Below are positions 35,534-46,667 of a DNA stretch of 64,000 nt, piece after piece. Origin of the DNA: Rhizopus sp. PT2906. Its lineage: Eukaryota > Mucoromycota > Mucoromycetes > Mucorales > Rhizopodaceae. The translations under genes and the position numbers were made by a program. The stretch lies in contig JAMYHX010000095.1 of assembly GCA_025529335.1 (NCBI GenBank), positions 1 through 64,000 of the forward strand, written 5' to 3'. Each line of letters starts with the position of its first letter. Position 1 is the stretch's first letter. The notes under the pieces are model-generated. The model did not search any database, was not told where the DNA came from, and worked only from the letters and a program-made list of their open reading frames with translations.

Positions 35534-37532
35534 ATGCTTTTTTCACCCATTATCGTATTTTTGTCTAATCTAAAGACTCTTGGTTTTGACCAAAGCGTTC
35601 ATTGCAAAGGAATCTACTCTAAAGTAGTTGTTGATCCTAGCACATTTGTTTTATACAACAGATCTTTTGAAGTGACTAGTTACTTCTTATTCCGCTGCTA
35701 TGATAAATCACTTGCGAAAAAGGAATTTAAAGGCTGTTTCCCACCTAAAACCAAGCAACAGGCGCGTGAATATGTAAACATTGCCTTTCGACTGTTGCAA
35801 GATATTAGACAAACAAAGAAGAATAGCATATTGGCTCATATTCCATTAAGAAGAAGTTACTTTGATAATTATCGCGGTGAAATCATGGGCCATGTAATGC
35901 TGGCTTTTTCTACTGTAGTACTGGAAACTGTCTTATCACATGCAATAGGTAAAGTAAATGAATAAGCTGTTTCAGAAGCTAATCTATTTATTATATAAAG
36001 AGATAAAAACAGATTTCTTAGACAAGGAAACACTTGAAAATGAAATACAGAATCTTTCAGACGAAGTTATTAAAAAGACGCAAAATATCAATATATTAAA
36101 AAAGGAGTGGAGAGAAGAAGGATTGAAGATCATTGATGAGCTTGATAACGCCTTGCCAAAGCCACTCGATAGCAAAAAGTGTGAGGAACTAAAAATTCGA
36201 TTGGAGAAATCGCTAAACTATATTCAAAAGACCAAGTTATCAAAATCGAAAACAGCAAACTCATTAGGCAAAAAGCTTGCTCAAATGATAATCTCACCAC
36301 AAGACCCAGATTCGCTGTTTATTCTACCAAAGCTGCCACAGCTTCTTTTGCTTAAACGTAGTACCATACGATCACCTCTTCCAGAAACACCTAAACGAGA
36401 GACATATCCCAACAGCAGTACACCAATAAGAACAATTTCTCAAAGCGGCTCTCCCATATACACACGCTCCCCTATCACTCCAATCAAAAGAGAAACCTAT
36501 CTTAGCAGCGGTACGCCAGTAAGAGAACACAACAACTCATCTTTGCATTCACATTCTCCCATCAGTTCACCCAAACGAGAGGCTCTTTCTAATAACAATT
36601 CACCAATAAAGACTATTTCTCGCAACGACTCGCATTTACACGCTCGCTCTCCTATCAGCTCACCACAAAGAGAAGCTTATCGCAATAACAACACGCCAGT
36701 TAGAAGAATTTCTCACAACGATCTTCCTTTGCAAATACGTTCCCCCATCAGTTCTCCGCAAAGAGAGGCCTATCCCAGCAACAGTACACCAGTAAGAACA
36801 CTCTTCCAAAGCAAATCCCCTGTATATATACGTTCTCCTCTCGCTTCGCCTGCAAGACATCCTTATAGCAATACACCTATAAGAAATGCTTATTATACAA
36901 GTGGTATACCAAAAAAAGAGGCGTCCAGTATCCACACGCCAACAAGGGCACATATATACAGCAACCTATCTATACACGAGCAATCTCCTACCAAGTCACC
37001 AAGAAGAAGTTCATATTCCAACAACGATGGTCCTATAAGAGCACGTTCTCGCAGCAACACGCCTATAAGAACACATCCTTACAGCAGCACACCGATTAGA
37101 AAGCAAAGTGAGCCTTCCTTCGTACAGGAGATGCAGCAAATTTACGAAGACATTGAGCGTAGTGACCACAAATTAAAAAAGTCTAATAATGAAACAGGAC
37201 AAGAAACAATGAAGCAGTCGTTCGAAAATAATGAACAAGATGATCAAGGGTCATCACTGCTATACGATCTGGAATCTGTAGCATATCTAAATAATGAAGA
37301 ACCACCCTCTGCTTTTATGTACGATGGAATGAATACCCCACCTCCGAGACCATACGCATCACCTAGAAGACAAATGGGCATCTTCCCTCAAGATGACATA
37401 CTATTCGATTTGAATCTACTAACACCACTTCGCAACAACAATGAGAGTGCTTCAAGATGGAGAACACCTAATAGAAGTGTTTATAATATTTCCACATCAA
37501 CTGCGTCAAAGATGAGGACGCAGTTCTACTAA
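35534..37532 (+). CDS. Augmin subunit HAUS6-like protein with Ser/Thr-Pro repeat tail
   Basis: Augmin recruits gamma-tubulin to spindle microtubules for branching nucleation. Two exons, 35534-35948 and 36013-37532, give 644 residues. Residues 1-138 match the HAUS6 N-terminal domain in order: FLSNLKTLGFD, a Phe-rich helix, FEVTSYFLFRCYDKSL, FKGCFPPKTKQQ, then IPLRRSYFDN and HVMLAFSTVVLETVL. Two helical segments follow (DKETLENEIQNLSDEV and KKCEELKIRLEKSL), then a disordered tail from about residue 257 to 505 built of degenerate repeats with many SP/TP sites. The human protein also has a long disordered C-terminus. The domain call rests on motif order, with the CFPP block the strongest. Augmin is missing from the model yeasts but reported in Aspergillus, animals and plants. 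Confidence 0.72.
36362..37116 (+). repeat. Degenerate in-frame repeats (about 33 residues) in the HAUS6-like tail
   Basis: Units follow the pattern RSPIxSPxREx(Y/L)xxxxTPxRx(I/L)xxxxxPxx. Clear copies begin near 36370, 36469, 36556, 36646, 36745 and 36835, then shorten to SNTPIRTxPYSSTPIR near 37050. Almost every unit has two SP and one TP, plus basic residues nearby, so the region holds many candidate CDK-type sites. Confidence 0.75.
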
Positions 37533-38544
37533 TTAAATATAAAAATATAAAAAATAGTTAAACGAGTAGACATTGGTTGGTATTGTCGTATTATTTCTAT
37601 TTGATATTAAGGAATGCCTAAAAATTATGCGGAAGGCATTCAGGTCCTGTTCTAAGTTTGTGAGTGAGGTTCAGTTTTGTTTACTTTTCTAAAACATAAG
37701 AATAAGCATGATAGATACACCATTGAGTAACACTTGCGCCAATGTCTGCGTGTATGGACCTTACAACCACACTTTTAATAGGCTTGTTTTTAAAGTAAAG
37801 ATGACCAGCCAGCCTGGAACTGTCCCTTTGTAGGAGGTCTACATTGCATGTTCTCATGCCTCCATGTGCAACAAACTACGTTAAAGACTGACTGTGAGCT
37901 CATGTAAGTCAAATCCAGCCTTTCATTCCTTGTCGTATAGATCCAAATACACTAAAGTTCTTCAAGCGCTATATTTGTATACTTTGTTTAGAGAAGCAAA
38001 GCATCAATATACAACCATTACTATAATCTGGGAGAAGAACTAGTAAACGAACTGAGTAGTAGATCTATTATCTAATTTATCCTCTTATTTTATATAAATA
38101 AAACACATATGTTGATAATATAAAAAGAAAACTAGTTCTATTTTCACAAATCAGATAAAGTGGTTTGATCGATTCACAAATACTGTTTTTCGCCTTGGTC
38201 GCTTATCTGATCACGGGATGTTTTGAGCAACTTCTTTAAGGGATAAATGTTGATGGTCTTGAGCGCATTCAAAATGGTTAAGAATTGAGCAAAGGGCAGC
38301 TACAATCCATTTCATCAAGAAGATGATTTTTGTTTATTTTGGCATTATAAAAGAACACTTTCAGTATCCTGTCATGTGTTTTCATTAATCCTTGAGTGCT
38401 TATAGTCTGCCTTCTTTGATAATTTCTCTTGCGCTAAGAAATCAAACAAAGAACACATCTGAGTTCAAAAAGCATAATCTAAATTTGACAATCAAGATTC
38501 CTGAGCCCTTCCCCTTTTTTCCTTTCGTTTAATCTAAAAAGAGC
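37533..38544. other. Intergenic with one exon-like minus-strand patch
   Basis: About 1 kb without a confident gene. On the minus strand 38174-38299 reads LPFAQFLTILNALKTINIYP and KKLLKTSRDQISDQGEKQYL before a TGA, preceded by a good acceptor (GATTGTAG). Further upstream, around 38380-38460, LAQEKLSKKADYKHSRINEN is also open. It could be the last exon of an unrecognised small gene or a remnant. Confidence 0.35.
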
Positions 38545-39442
38545 ATGTCTGTTTCTTCTAGAGATTCAGTTGATTACAGGTCTGACGTCGAAAGTATAAA
38601 TCATCCAAGCATTGATAGGGATTTTGATGGACTCTTATCTTTCCAAGAACTTACAAAATCACGTATAGTATATGGTAAAGCATAGACGCGACTTTTTGGT
38701 TGATACTATATATGTATATAACACTATGTTATCATCTTTCTTTAGACAATAAAATCAGTGATAGGAGGTCAACTCAATCTGAACCTATATTAAAAGGAAC
38801 CATTCTAACTGAAGAAGAGTTAGCAAGACATAATAGTTTATATGAAGAATCCTTTTTCACTAATGAAGAAGAAGAAGAAGGGAAAATGTTATTACAAAGA
38901 GTAGAAGAACGATGTGAATTATTAAAACAAGAATTCGAAACCAGAATGAAAAACTTGGAAGAGCAGATTACAAAGACAGAGCAAGGATTTAGTCAATCAA
39001 GATGCGATATCGAGGAACTTCAATCCTTGGAAAGAGAATATATTAATCAAGGAATACAAACAGACTTGAAATGTGACGATGTACAAAAGTTAGAAGTAAG
39101 ATGCGATTTATTAAACTGTGATATAGGCACTAATGCAGTATAAAGGAAGCTGTAGATAGAACAAAAGAATTAGAAAGCGAGTATAAAACCATGCAGCAGT
39201 TTGTAGATCAAACAAAGAAGATTGTTTGGGACACTCCTTATATACCTATTAGTTCTATATGTAGACAGATACCCACAAGTATAAATGAAGATGATATTTG
39301 CGACTATCATCGACAAAGGATAGAAGCATTGAAGCTTAAATCCGAGAAAGAGAAGGCATTACATAAAAAGGATAATCAATCAACATTAAATAAGCTAATG
39401 ACTTTGACAAATTCTGTCAAACAAAGCAGTCTGTTACAGTAA
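38545..39442 (+). CDS. Coiled-coil protein of unknown function, overlapping KNL1
   Basis: I do not recognise this family. Three exons (38545-38674, 38746-39095, 39146-39442) give 258 residues. The first 60 are Ser/Asp-rich and polar. From about residue 75 to 175 the sequence is a charged coiled coil (LLQRVEERCELLKQEFETRM, then LEEQITKTEQGF). A conserved-looking loop follows (WDTPYIPISSICRQIPTS), then a second helix (DYHRQRIEALKLKSEKEKAL). Its stop codon (39440-39442) overlaps the end of the convergent KNL1/Spc7 gene. Yeast Spc105/KNL1 has a small coiled-coil partner (Kre28/Sos7/Zwint). Size, coiled-coil content and location fit such a partner, but that is inference from position only. Confidence 0.7.
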
Positions 39443-41639
39443 AGACGTGATACCATCCACTAAGTCTAATATTCCATTTTCATTCAAGTATTCTTTAAAT
39501 CGTTCTTCAATCTCATTTGCCCTACTTCATGTAAGCACATATTATACAAAATAAAGCATCTATATTATAACTTACATCAGAGAATTAAAACAGACTTTTG
39601 CCTGAATCGAAGAATCATCGATAAATGGAAACTGTAGTATATTCCTCACCCTTATGTCGAATTTTATTGCTATCTTTTGTCTTCTTTTTTTGCTTGCTAC
39701 ATCTATGCTACAGCTAATACCCGATTCAATATCTTCATTCGTTTCAATAGGATGAATCGTTGTGGCGAACCGTAATTCTGTCTCTTTCAACACATCAACA
39801 AGCATTTGAACTCTATTCCAATATATTGTAATTTCCTGAATGATCTAATTAAATGTTAAGTATTTACTCATTATATGTTTAGATCTATCTTACTTGATTT
39901 GTGTCTTGATTGCTTTTCACAATAGCAGATAAACCACGCCTAAAGTGGGTAATGTATTCATACCCATTGATTTTATTGTTCTTGATATGAAACAGTACTG
40001 CATTCTCTTTTCTCTCTTTTAGGTCATTACGATGAATTGTCAACACAAGGCATTTCGCAACAAGTATCTCTAAGGTATCGTCATCTTCATTGTCCTTTAA
40101 AAGCTTTAAACCTCCAACATTACAGCTCCTTTCATAAAGTTGACGAACTAGGTTTAAATCATTTTCTGTAATTATATGATTCATGCTAGTTATTTCCCTT
40201 GCATCTACAGTATCCTAAGACAAACTGTCAGACAACTGCTGTGTGTTGCTTTATGATTTCTATTTACCTTTATCAGTCTCGACTTGCGATGCTCCAACAT
40301 GTCTATTCTTTCAAAAAGTTCAGCTTCTTCTGCTCCCAGATTTTCAAGATCTTTGTTAAACAGCTCGATAGTTTGACTAAAAGATAACTGTCAATGTCGC
40401 TTCGATGAGCTATATCACTGTTTACGCATACCGTTGATGCTCAATTTCATCTCTCATCCTAGACAGTTTTTTATGATCAAATCTACGATACTCTTTTTCT
40501 ATTTCGTGTGCTTCTGCAAGTAATTGAGATATTCCTTGTTGATATTCGACTATTTTTGGTAATTGTCCGCGTAGTTCGTCTTCCAAGGATGCTAACGTTT
40601 GTCTATCCTGAGTCAATGCGTTTATATGACCTTTGAGTGTTCCAAGATGTTCCACGAATATATTTACACACCACTCATACCATCGCTCTAGTGATTTGAG
40701 TTCAGCATATTGTTTTGTCAATCTATATTCTGGCTCCATGGTTATTCTTGTACTAGCATTTGCACGTAAATAGTCTGAGAAGAACTCTGTGCTGGTCCTA
40801 TTCACTCGATCTTCCACTTTCTGTATAACGTCTTGACTTGTATCAATTAAAGAATGCATTTGTTTGGATATCTAAAAAAGAGAAATAAGTTATTAGTATG
40901 TCTCCCTTTGGCTCTTTCCTTCCTTTGTTTATACATACAGAATCATACATATCAATTTGAGGAAGTGTAAATGCTGCTGCCGCCGCTTGTTCAGCAATGG
41001 TTGGTGATTCTATAACAAAGGAAGGTGAATAAGAAAATTTTTATGAATGATAAGGCAACATACCATAATCAACGTCCACTATCGATATAGGCATAATGTC
41101 GTTAAGGGGTATCTGTCTTGGAAATGTTATTCCTGCCATTTCCAAAAAGTCTGCTAAGGTGGTCTGTTCAGAGTCCTAGTCATTGAATTAGTATCGATAG
41201 AAAAAAAAAAAAAAAAGAGAAACTATATATCTTTACTTCTAGGCTAGGTTTATCTTTTGTGGTCGTCGTTTCTTCCTGTATTACTAATACGGTGTCAGCC
41301 TGGAGATACTAATTATAGTATGAGTGTAAGCATACCAGCATCTTTGACAGGTTTATTATATGTAATTTCTTGTGTTAGTTGCATATCCACATCATCGTCT
41401 TTAATTTCCTGCGTCATCTGCATGTCCTCATCCTCCTCAAGTTCCTGGTAAGCTATATAATTTTGTTCGTCAACTAATTCATACTCAACAATCATATCGT
41501 CTTCGCTTGCTATTTCATCCGTTTCTGGTGCATCAAATTGAGCTACGCGATTTTCTGCGTTGTCCAGTGTCCAAGATATCTGTTTTAATGCTTCATATCT
41601 TCTTCTACGACTTGGTGATGGTGGAATAAGTGATGACAT
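39434..41639 (-). CDS. Kinetochore scaffold KNL1/Spc7/Spc105
   Basis: Outer-kinetochore protein that links the Ndc80/Mis12 network and recruits the spindle checkpoint. Nine minus-strand exons: 41336-41639, 41237-41283, 41064-41175, 40939-41009, 40432-40871, 40268-40376, 39894-40214, 39576-39844, 39434-39521; 586 residues, short for the family. The N-terminus has RRRRYEALKQISW, where KQISW fits the PP1-docking RVxF pattern, and two MELT-like motifs, DMQMTQEI and DMQLTQEI, 10 residues apart. Then FLEMAGITFPRQIP and the Spc7 coiled-coil domain (LKSLERWYEWCVNIFVEHL, QLLAEAHEIEKEYRRFD), and a C-terminal RWD-like part (LFHIKNNKINGYEYITHFRR). Exon 2 uses the acceptor at 41284; nearer ones bring a stop into frame. 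Its last 9 bases overlap the convergent gene. Confidence 0.85.
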
Positions 41640-42154
41640 TAGAAAAAGGCATTGAGGACACAAATTAATGAAAGAGAATGGACTTGTGTACCAGCCAAAA
41701 AAAAAATATATACAAGCCACGATTTGCTGTGTTCTTTATGCAGCAAGCATTTTTCTCATATTATTACTTTATTTATGTAAAAGGCATGTAAAGACGATAA
41801 CTTTGGTTATCTATCTTCAGCTCATCTAATGCCTATTGCTTCATACAAAACAAAAAAGATACGACACTATGTTGCTTAGACCTTTCTTCTTAATAACCTC
41901 TTTCACTATAATCTGTTGGGTCTGCCTTTTTATTCTTGAAATACAGTGCTTGCGAATCTATGCCAATCTAGACGCACCCCTCAGTGGAAAAGTTGTTGTT
42001 TCGTTACCAGCGTTGTGTTTAAGCTGATTGCCATGAATGAAGGATGAGGAAACAAAAAATCTCAGCTGGCCAATCATTATTTCAGAATATGTACACACTG
42101 TAGTTGGACCTGCCCTGCGGTTATTTTTTCTACACACACCTTCAATAAACACAG
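41640..42154. other. Divergent intergenic region
   Basis: 515 bases between KNL1 (minus) and riboflavin kinase (plus). A 52-residue open frame at about 41871-42029 starts with a hydrophobic stretch (MLLRPFFLITSFTIICWVCL), but nothing else supports it as a gene. Confidence 0.4.
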
Positions 42155-42850
42155 ATGAATAGTGTCAACATCAATCCAGATCGCCCTCTTTTAGTTGGTC
42201 CAGAAACTCCCAAAGAACCTTTTCCTTTTGCTTTGACAGGTACTGTCGTAAAAGGCTATGGTCGAGGTTCAAGAGAATTAGGCATTCCAACCGGTATAAT
42301 AGATATACATATACACTTTATATGTTGTGCGTAAATATGAGACTTATATATATTATAAAGCCAACCTATCTGAGGAGGCTATTGATGCTCTTATCTCTGG
42401 CTTAGAGACTGGTATTTATTATGGTTGGGCACAAATTGGACAGGTTGGAACCCAAGTTTATCCGATGGTTATGAGCTTAGGTTGGAACCCTTATTATCAA
42501 AATGAAAAAAGATCAGCTGTAAACAATAGAGGGAAAAGTTGAATATAGATGATAATAACATGTCATTGTAGGAAGTACACATTATTCATGAGTTTCCTGA
42601 GGATTTTTATGATGAGTCTATTCGTGTGTTAGTTTTGGGATATATTCGACCTGAACAGGATTATCCTTCACTTGGTAAATATAATAGTGTATAAGGGAGT
42701 GTATGCTTATATATATACATACGTTTAGGTGCTCTGATTACTGATATTAAGACAGATATTGAAGTAGCAAAACATTCATTAAAGAGAAAAGTGTACGCAG
42801 AAGCAAAAGAGCACCCATTGTTTTATAAAATAAAATCCGCCTTAGATTGA
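42155..42850 (+). CDS. fmn1: Riboflavin kinase
   Basis: Phosphorylates riboflavin to FMN. Four exons (42155-42293, 42361-42518, 42572-42674, 42729-42850) give 173 residues, the normal length of the monofunctional eukaryotic enzyme. Family motifs are continuous across the joints: GTVVKGYGRGSRELGIPTAN (the PTAN nucleotide-binding motif is made by splicing exon 1 to exon 2), GIYYGWAQIG, YPMVMSLGWNPYYQNEKRSA, EVHIIHEFPEDFY and GYIRPEQDYPSLGALITDI. No targeting peptide is seen. Confidence 0.95.
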
Positions 42851-42896
42851 TTATGAATACACCATTTTTTTTTTTCTTTCTTTCTTTTCTTTAATC

Positions 42897-43875
42897 ATGT
42901 CAGCTAATGGGACATCACCTGTTTACATTAAAGAAGGAACCATAAGAGAAGGTTTAACCCAGGGCATCGTCTTACACGATTGGAAGATTATAAGTAAGAA
43001 GGCACCGATATGTAGTTCAAGTGAAATGGAAAAGTGAGTCTTGTTGAATTTGATATCAAGAACTAATTAAAAACAAAACAGAATCCAACAAGACTTTGGT
43101 TTACCACCTCCTGAAATGGTGTTTGGCAATAACTTGATTAGCTTAGAGAAAGGAGAATTTAAAATATGCTTTACTGCATATGATGCATTATCTAAGGTCG
43201 ACACGAGTTCTACCAGCAGTGAGAATTTAAAAGTAGCTTATGCAGAAGAATGGACACGTAAAAGGTAACTAAATTGATGAAGAAATGATGGATAATAATG
43301 AATAGATAGTGCCATGAATCATACAGATATTAAAGACGTAGTCAAACCGTATGATTGGAGTTATACAACAGACTACAGAGGGACTTGTTCAGCTCATTTT
43401 GAATCCTCTGAGACATCAATGATCAACATTGAACGATTAAAACGACCTGAACCCATATTATTTTATGATGAAAATATACTTTATGAAGATGAATTAGCAG
43501 ATAATGGCACAGCCATGTTGACTATTCGACTAAGAGTGATGCCAAGCTGCTTTTTGGTACTACAGAGGTTCTTTATGAGAGTAGACAATGTTTTATTTAG
43601 GATCAATGATACAAGGTTATATCATGAATTCGGCAATCCATATTTTATAAGGGAATATACATCCAAGGAGGCGCATTTTAATGATATTTCAGAGGTAAAA
43701 GAAAAGAAAAAAAGAAAAAAAGATGAGATTCTTCTAATGTTGAATATAATAACAATAAATAAAATAATAGAAAATAGGAAAAGGTGATACTTCACTATTG
43801 AATGATCAAAATTGGGTGTCTTCTGTCATGCCAGATGAAGTCAAGACGGTGATTCGAGAGAAAATTAGATTGTGA
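42897..43875 (+). CDS. tip41: TIP41-like protein (PP2A/TOR signalling)
   Basis: Regulator of PP2A-type phosphatases in TOR signalling. Four exons (42897-43033, 43082-43264, 43310-43694, 43771-43875) give 269 residues. Typical blocks are GIVLHDWKIISKKAPI, LPPPEMVFGNNLISLEKGEF, DVVKPYDWSYTTDYRGT, ILFYDENILYEDELADNG, LTIRLRVMPSCFLVLQRFFM and VDNVLFRINDTRLYHE. The last intron is 76 bases with three possible TAGs. Only the one ending at 43770 keeps frame into LLNDQNWVSSVMPDEVK and the stop. The stop codon is 2 bases from that of the convergent cyclin gene. Confidence 0.93.
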
Positions 43876-43877
43876 TT

Positions 43878-44587
43878 TTATGCAGTGTCGTCATGCTTGT
43901 CAATGGATAGATGTCTAGCCTTTCTTTTGACGGGTGAAATATCCTCTTCTTTATTATCGTTGTCATCTGTACAAATATATTGCGGAATATTCTCATTCTC
44001 CATCTTCCAATGCGTCAGTAACTGATCTCCATATTGCTGTAATTCTTCCAATGATATAAAAAGAGAAAAGTTGTTGAGAGCCAAAAACTCAATCTCCAGT
44101 GTGTTCAACTCTGCTACAGGCAATCCACCCACCTTATTATGTTGTTATTACAAAGTATGTTATACCATCTATCTTTTACCTTTGCGTATCGAGTATTTGT
44201 GAAAAAAACATCAGAGAATAGTTTACTTGCTACCATGATGCCAGAGATGATCAATCTATGAATATTATAGGAATCAATGCGTAATCCAGTATTTTGTTTG
44301 CCCAATGTCACTTTAGACATGCGATCAAAGTAGACAAGTAAAGCCAAAAAGCATTCATTCGCACAAGGACAGTATTTTAGTATACGTGTCAAGTAGGCAT
44401 GTATCGAAATACTCGGAATGGACCGTGCATGGAAACAAGTGTATGTAAGACTCTTTCTTCTTTCTCCTGATGGCTGATGTTGGTCGTTTGCTTTAGTCAC
44501 TTTTTCGAGTAGGAAGGTAAGCATTTTTATGGTATCTTTAGTTGAGTGTCTAGCCAAGTCATAATGTAATAAGTTGGATTGGTTCAT
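43878..44587 (-). CDS. Pho80-like (PCL) cyclin
   Basis: Cyclin partner of a Pho85-type CDK. Two exons, 44180-44587 and 43878-44132, give 220 residues. The cyclin box reads SIHAYLTRILKYCPCANECF, ALLVYFDRMSK, SYNIHRLIISGIMVASKLFS and DVFFTNTRYAKVGGLPVAEL followed by NTLEIEFL, which is the Pho80/PCL pattern. The intron sits between YAK and VGG. The C-terminal 50 residues are acidic, then basic (VKRKARHLS). Which PCL class it is cannot be told. Upstream, 44588-44772 holds only a (TG)n-rich stretch around 44630-44655 and the 3' end of the next gene. Confidence 0.88.
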
Positions 44588-44772
44588 GAGATTACAAGTT
44601 AAAAAGAAAAAAAAAAGAGAAGAATATATTTGTGTGTGTGTATGCGTATGTGTGTGCTTAAAAGAAACAAAAGTCACAATTTACTGTCTCTAAATGATGG
44701 TTGCACATCTTTTTTAAAACCATGTTTCCTTTTTTTTATTTTTTTATGCATAAAAATATCAGAAACATTTGA

Positions 44773-46667
44773 TTATTTCAATCTCTTCATTCTTTCTTCG
44801 GCCGCTCTTGCTCTTTTTTCTCTTTCAAGTCGCATACGTGCCTCTGGAGACATATTGACTACGTCACTATTCATCGTAGCTCCTCCTAATGTTCTATTAC
44901 TGGAGGAAGCAAGGTTCTTCTTATTTGATAAATCCTGTTGTTGTTGTTGTTGTTGCTGTTCTCTAGCAGCTTCCATCTTTGCGCGTTCTAGTTCCAATAA
45001 TCGCTTCTTTTCCTGTTCTTTCTCCTGTTTCTTCTTTTCTTTTGCTATCTGTTCTTGTTCTTGCTCCTTCGTAAGGGGACTTGGCACACGCGCTTCCTCT
45101 AACCATTTCCATTTGTCAGGAAGGTCACACATACATCGTCTAAATGAATTTCGCGTTTCTTTATCTTTACTGACTTCATAAGCCGTTTTGCCTACATCAT
45201 TGAGAATAGTTGGATCTGCATCGTACTTCCTTATCAGCTCCGACACAAGATCACCTGCACCTCCCAAGGAAGCAGCCAAGTGTAATAGTGTTGGATAGTG
45301 ACGCAGATCTTCCTTAACCAGTTCATTTGGTAATCTTCCAGAGATTGGTAAATCTGGATGCTTTTCGATATAATTCAACGTAATGGCTGTTTTGTTTTGT
45401 TTTACAATGTCCAATAATCTTTCAACAGCAGGATCCGCTTTGTTCTGTTCTATTTCTGGTTCTTTCTTATTGTTTGTTACTTTTGACACCTTGGCATTCT
45501 CTGCCTGTGTCCTCTTTTTCTCTTCTTGTTCTTTGATCGCTCTTTCATCTACTTGAATGATCTTTACTGTTATCAATTCAGTAAACACTCTCCTTAATTC
45601 ATTCAATGTCGGTCTTCTGGTAGTGAATGGTATCGATTTGGTATTATCTCTAGTTAGGATAGCATCATCATAGCCAAATACAATCTTTCGATTGCCACTG
45701 GGCGCATGAACAAATACAAATTCACTCTCTTGGATCCTTTCTCGCCATTGAGCAATGATTTGTCTCACCTCTTGTTGAAGCATTTGTTCATTGTATCGAC
45801 GAATTTGTGCACCTGCTGAATTTGCCTTTCCTTTTTCATTATCGTTGGCTGATTGTGCTCCACCTTGCTTTCGACGGGCTAACGTTATGTTAATATTGAT
45901 ATGTATATTTCTTTCTTCTCTCTTTACTTGTGTATCGATGAATCGTCTTGTGTTCAATAAACTTGACATCCGATAATAAACTTGCGTTCACGTCAATGAC
46001 ACAGCCTGCAAAATGACCTCCACCAACCATCATCAGAGTCCAGTATCGTTTCTTTTGTTTCTGCTGAAAACTTGCAAGTGAGGATGAGGATAACAGATGA
46101 CGGTAGACGCCATAATGCATATCAGGATTCTCCTTGTCTTTAAACCAAGACAAGGCTGTATGCTTTTTTAACTCGGGTGCAATCGTCGGCTCGACCGAGG
46201 TTTCTTCTTTATCTTTGGCTTGCTCCTGTTTTGACAGGATAGCATTCACCTTGTCCTGTTCCTTGTCCTCGTCGTCCTCGTCCTCGTCCTCTGATCCCGA
46301 AATACTCTCGGTTAACTCTATCAAGATATATTAGAAGCAGCGCACATAATGTGTGTGTGTGTGTACCTGACAGCAGTTGCTTAAATTCTTCAAGACGAAT
46401 AGGAGGTTTTACTTTCAGGTTATATCTGTGCCAATCAGTACTGTAATGAGCTCTTTGTTCTTCTCTTGAAACAAATGTTGTCTGACAAGTTCGGCAGCGT
46501 AATCCTTCTTCTTGCAGCATCTGCAATCTTTCCAAGGCTTCTGTTGTTACCTCAGTTGTCACTTCATTTGCTTCCTCATTTATAAAACGTTCGACTTGTT
46601 TTTCAGTTGGCTCTAATCTATCTAGTAATTCTTTTGGAATATCAAATATTCTCAAGGTTGAATTCAT
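44773..46667 (-). CDS. vms1: Vms1/ANKZF1 peptidyl-tRNA hydrolase of ribosome quality control
   Basis: Cuts nascent chains from stalled 60S subunits and works with Cdc48/p97. Three exons (46367-46667, 45928-46317, 44773-45878) give 598 residues. Order of features: a C2H2 finger CRTCQTTFVSREEQRAHYST near residue 56; the VLRF1 domain with MVGGGHFAG and HKTIHRYTTRRKQGGAQS, whose Gln in KQGGAQS is the family's catalytic residue; ankyrin-like repeats (YPTLLHLAASLGGAGDLVSE); and a long charged coiled coil with a polyQ tract of eight. The C-terminus REKRARAAEERMKRLK contains the p97-binding VIM pattern R-x5-A-A-x2-R. The KQGG motif is restored only by removing the intron 45879-45927. Intron 1 holds a (GT)n run. 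Confidence 0.94.

Noticed and set aside
36660..36953. 97-codon minus-strand frame inside the HAUS6-like gene
   Set aside because: It is the complement of the Ser/Thr-Pro repeats; Cys/Arg-rich content arises from the repeat codons.
44630..45181. 183-codon plus-strand frame with Cys and Ser runs
   Set aside because: It is antisense to the Vms1 coiled coil and polyQ tract; the low-complexity Cys run is the reverse of CAA repeats.
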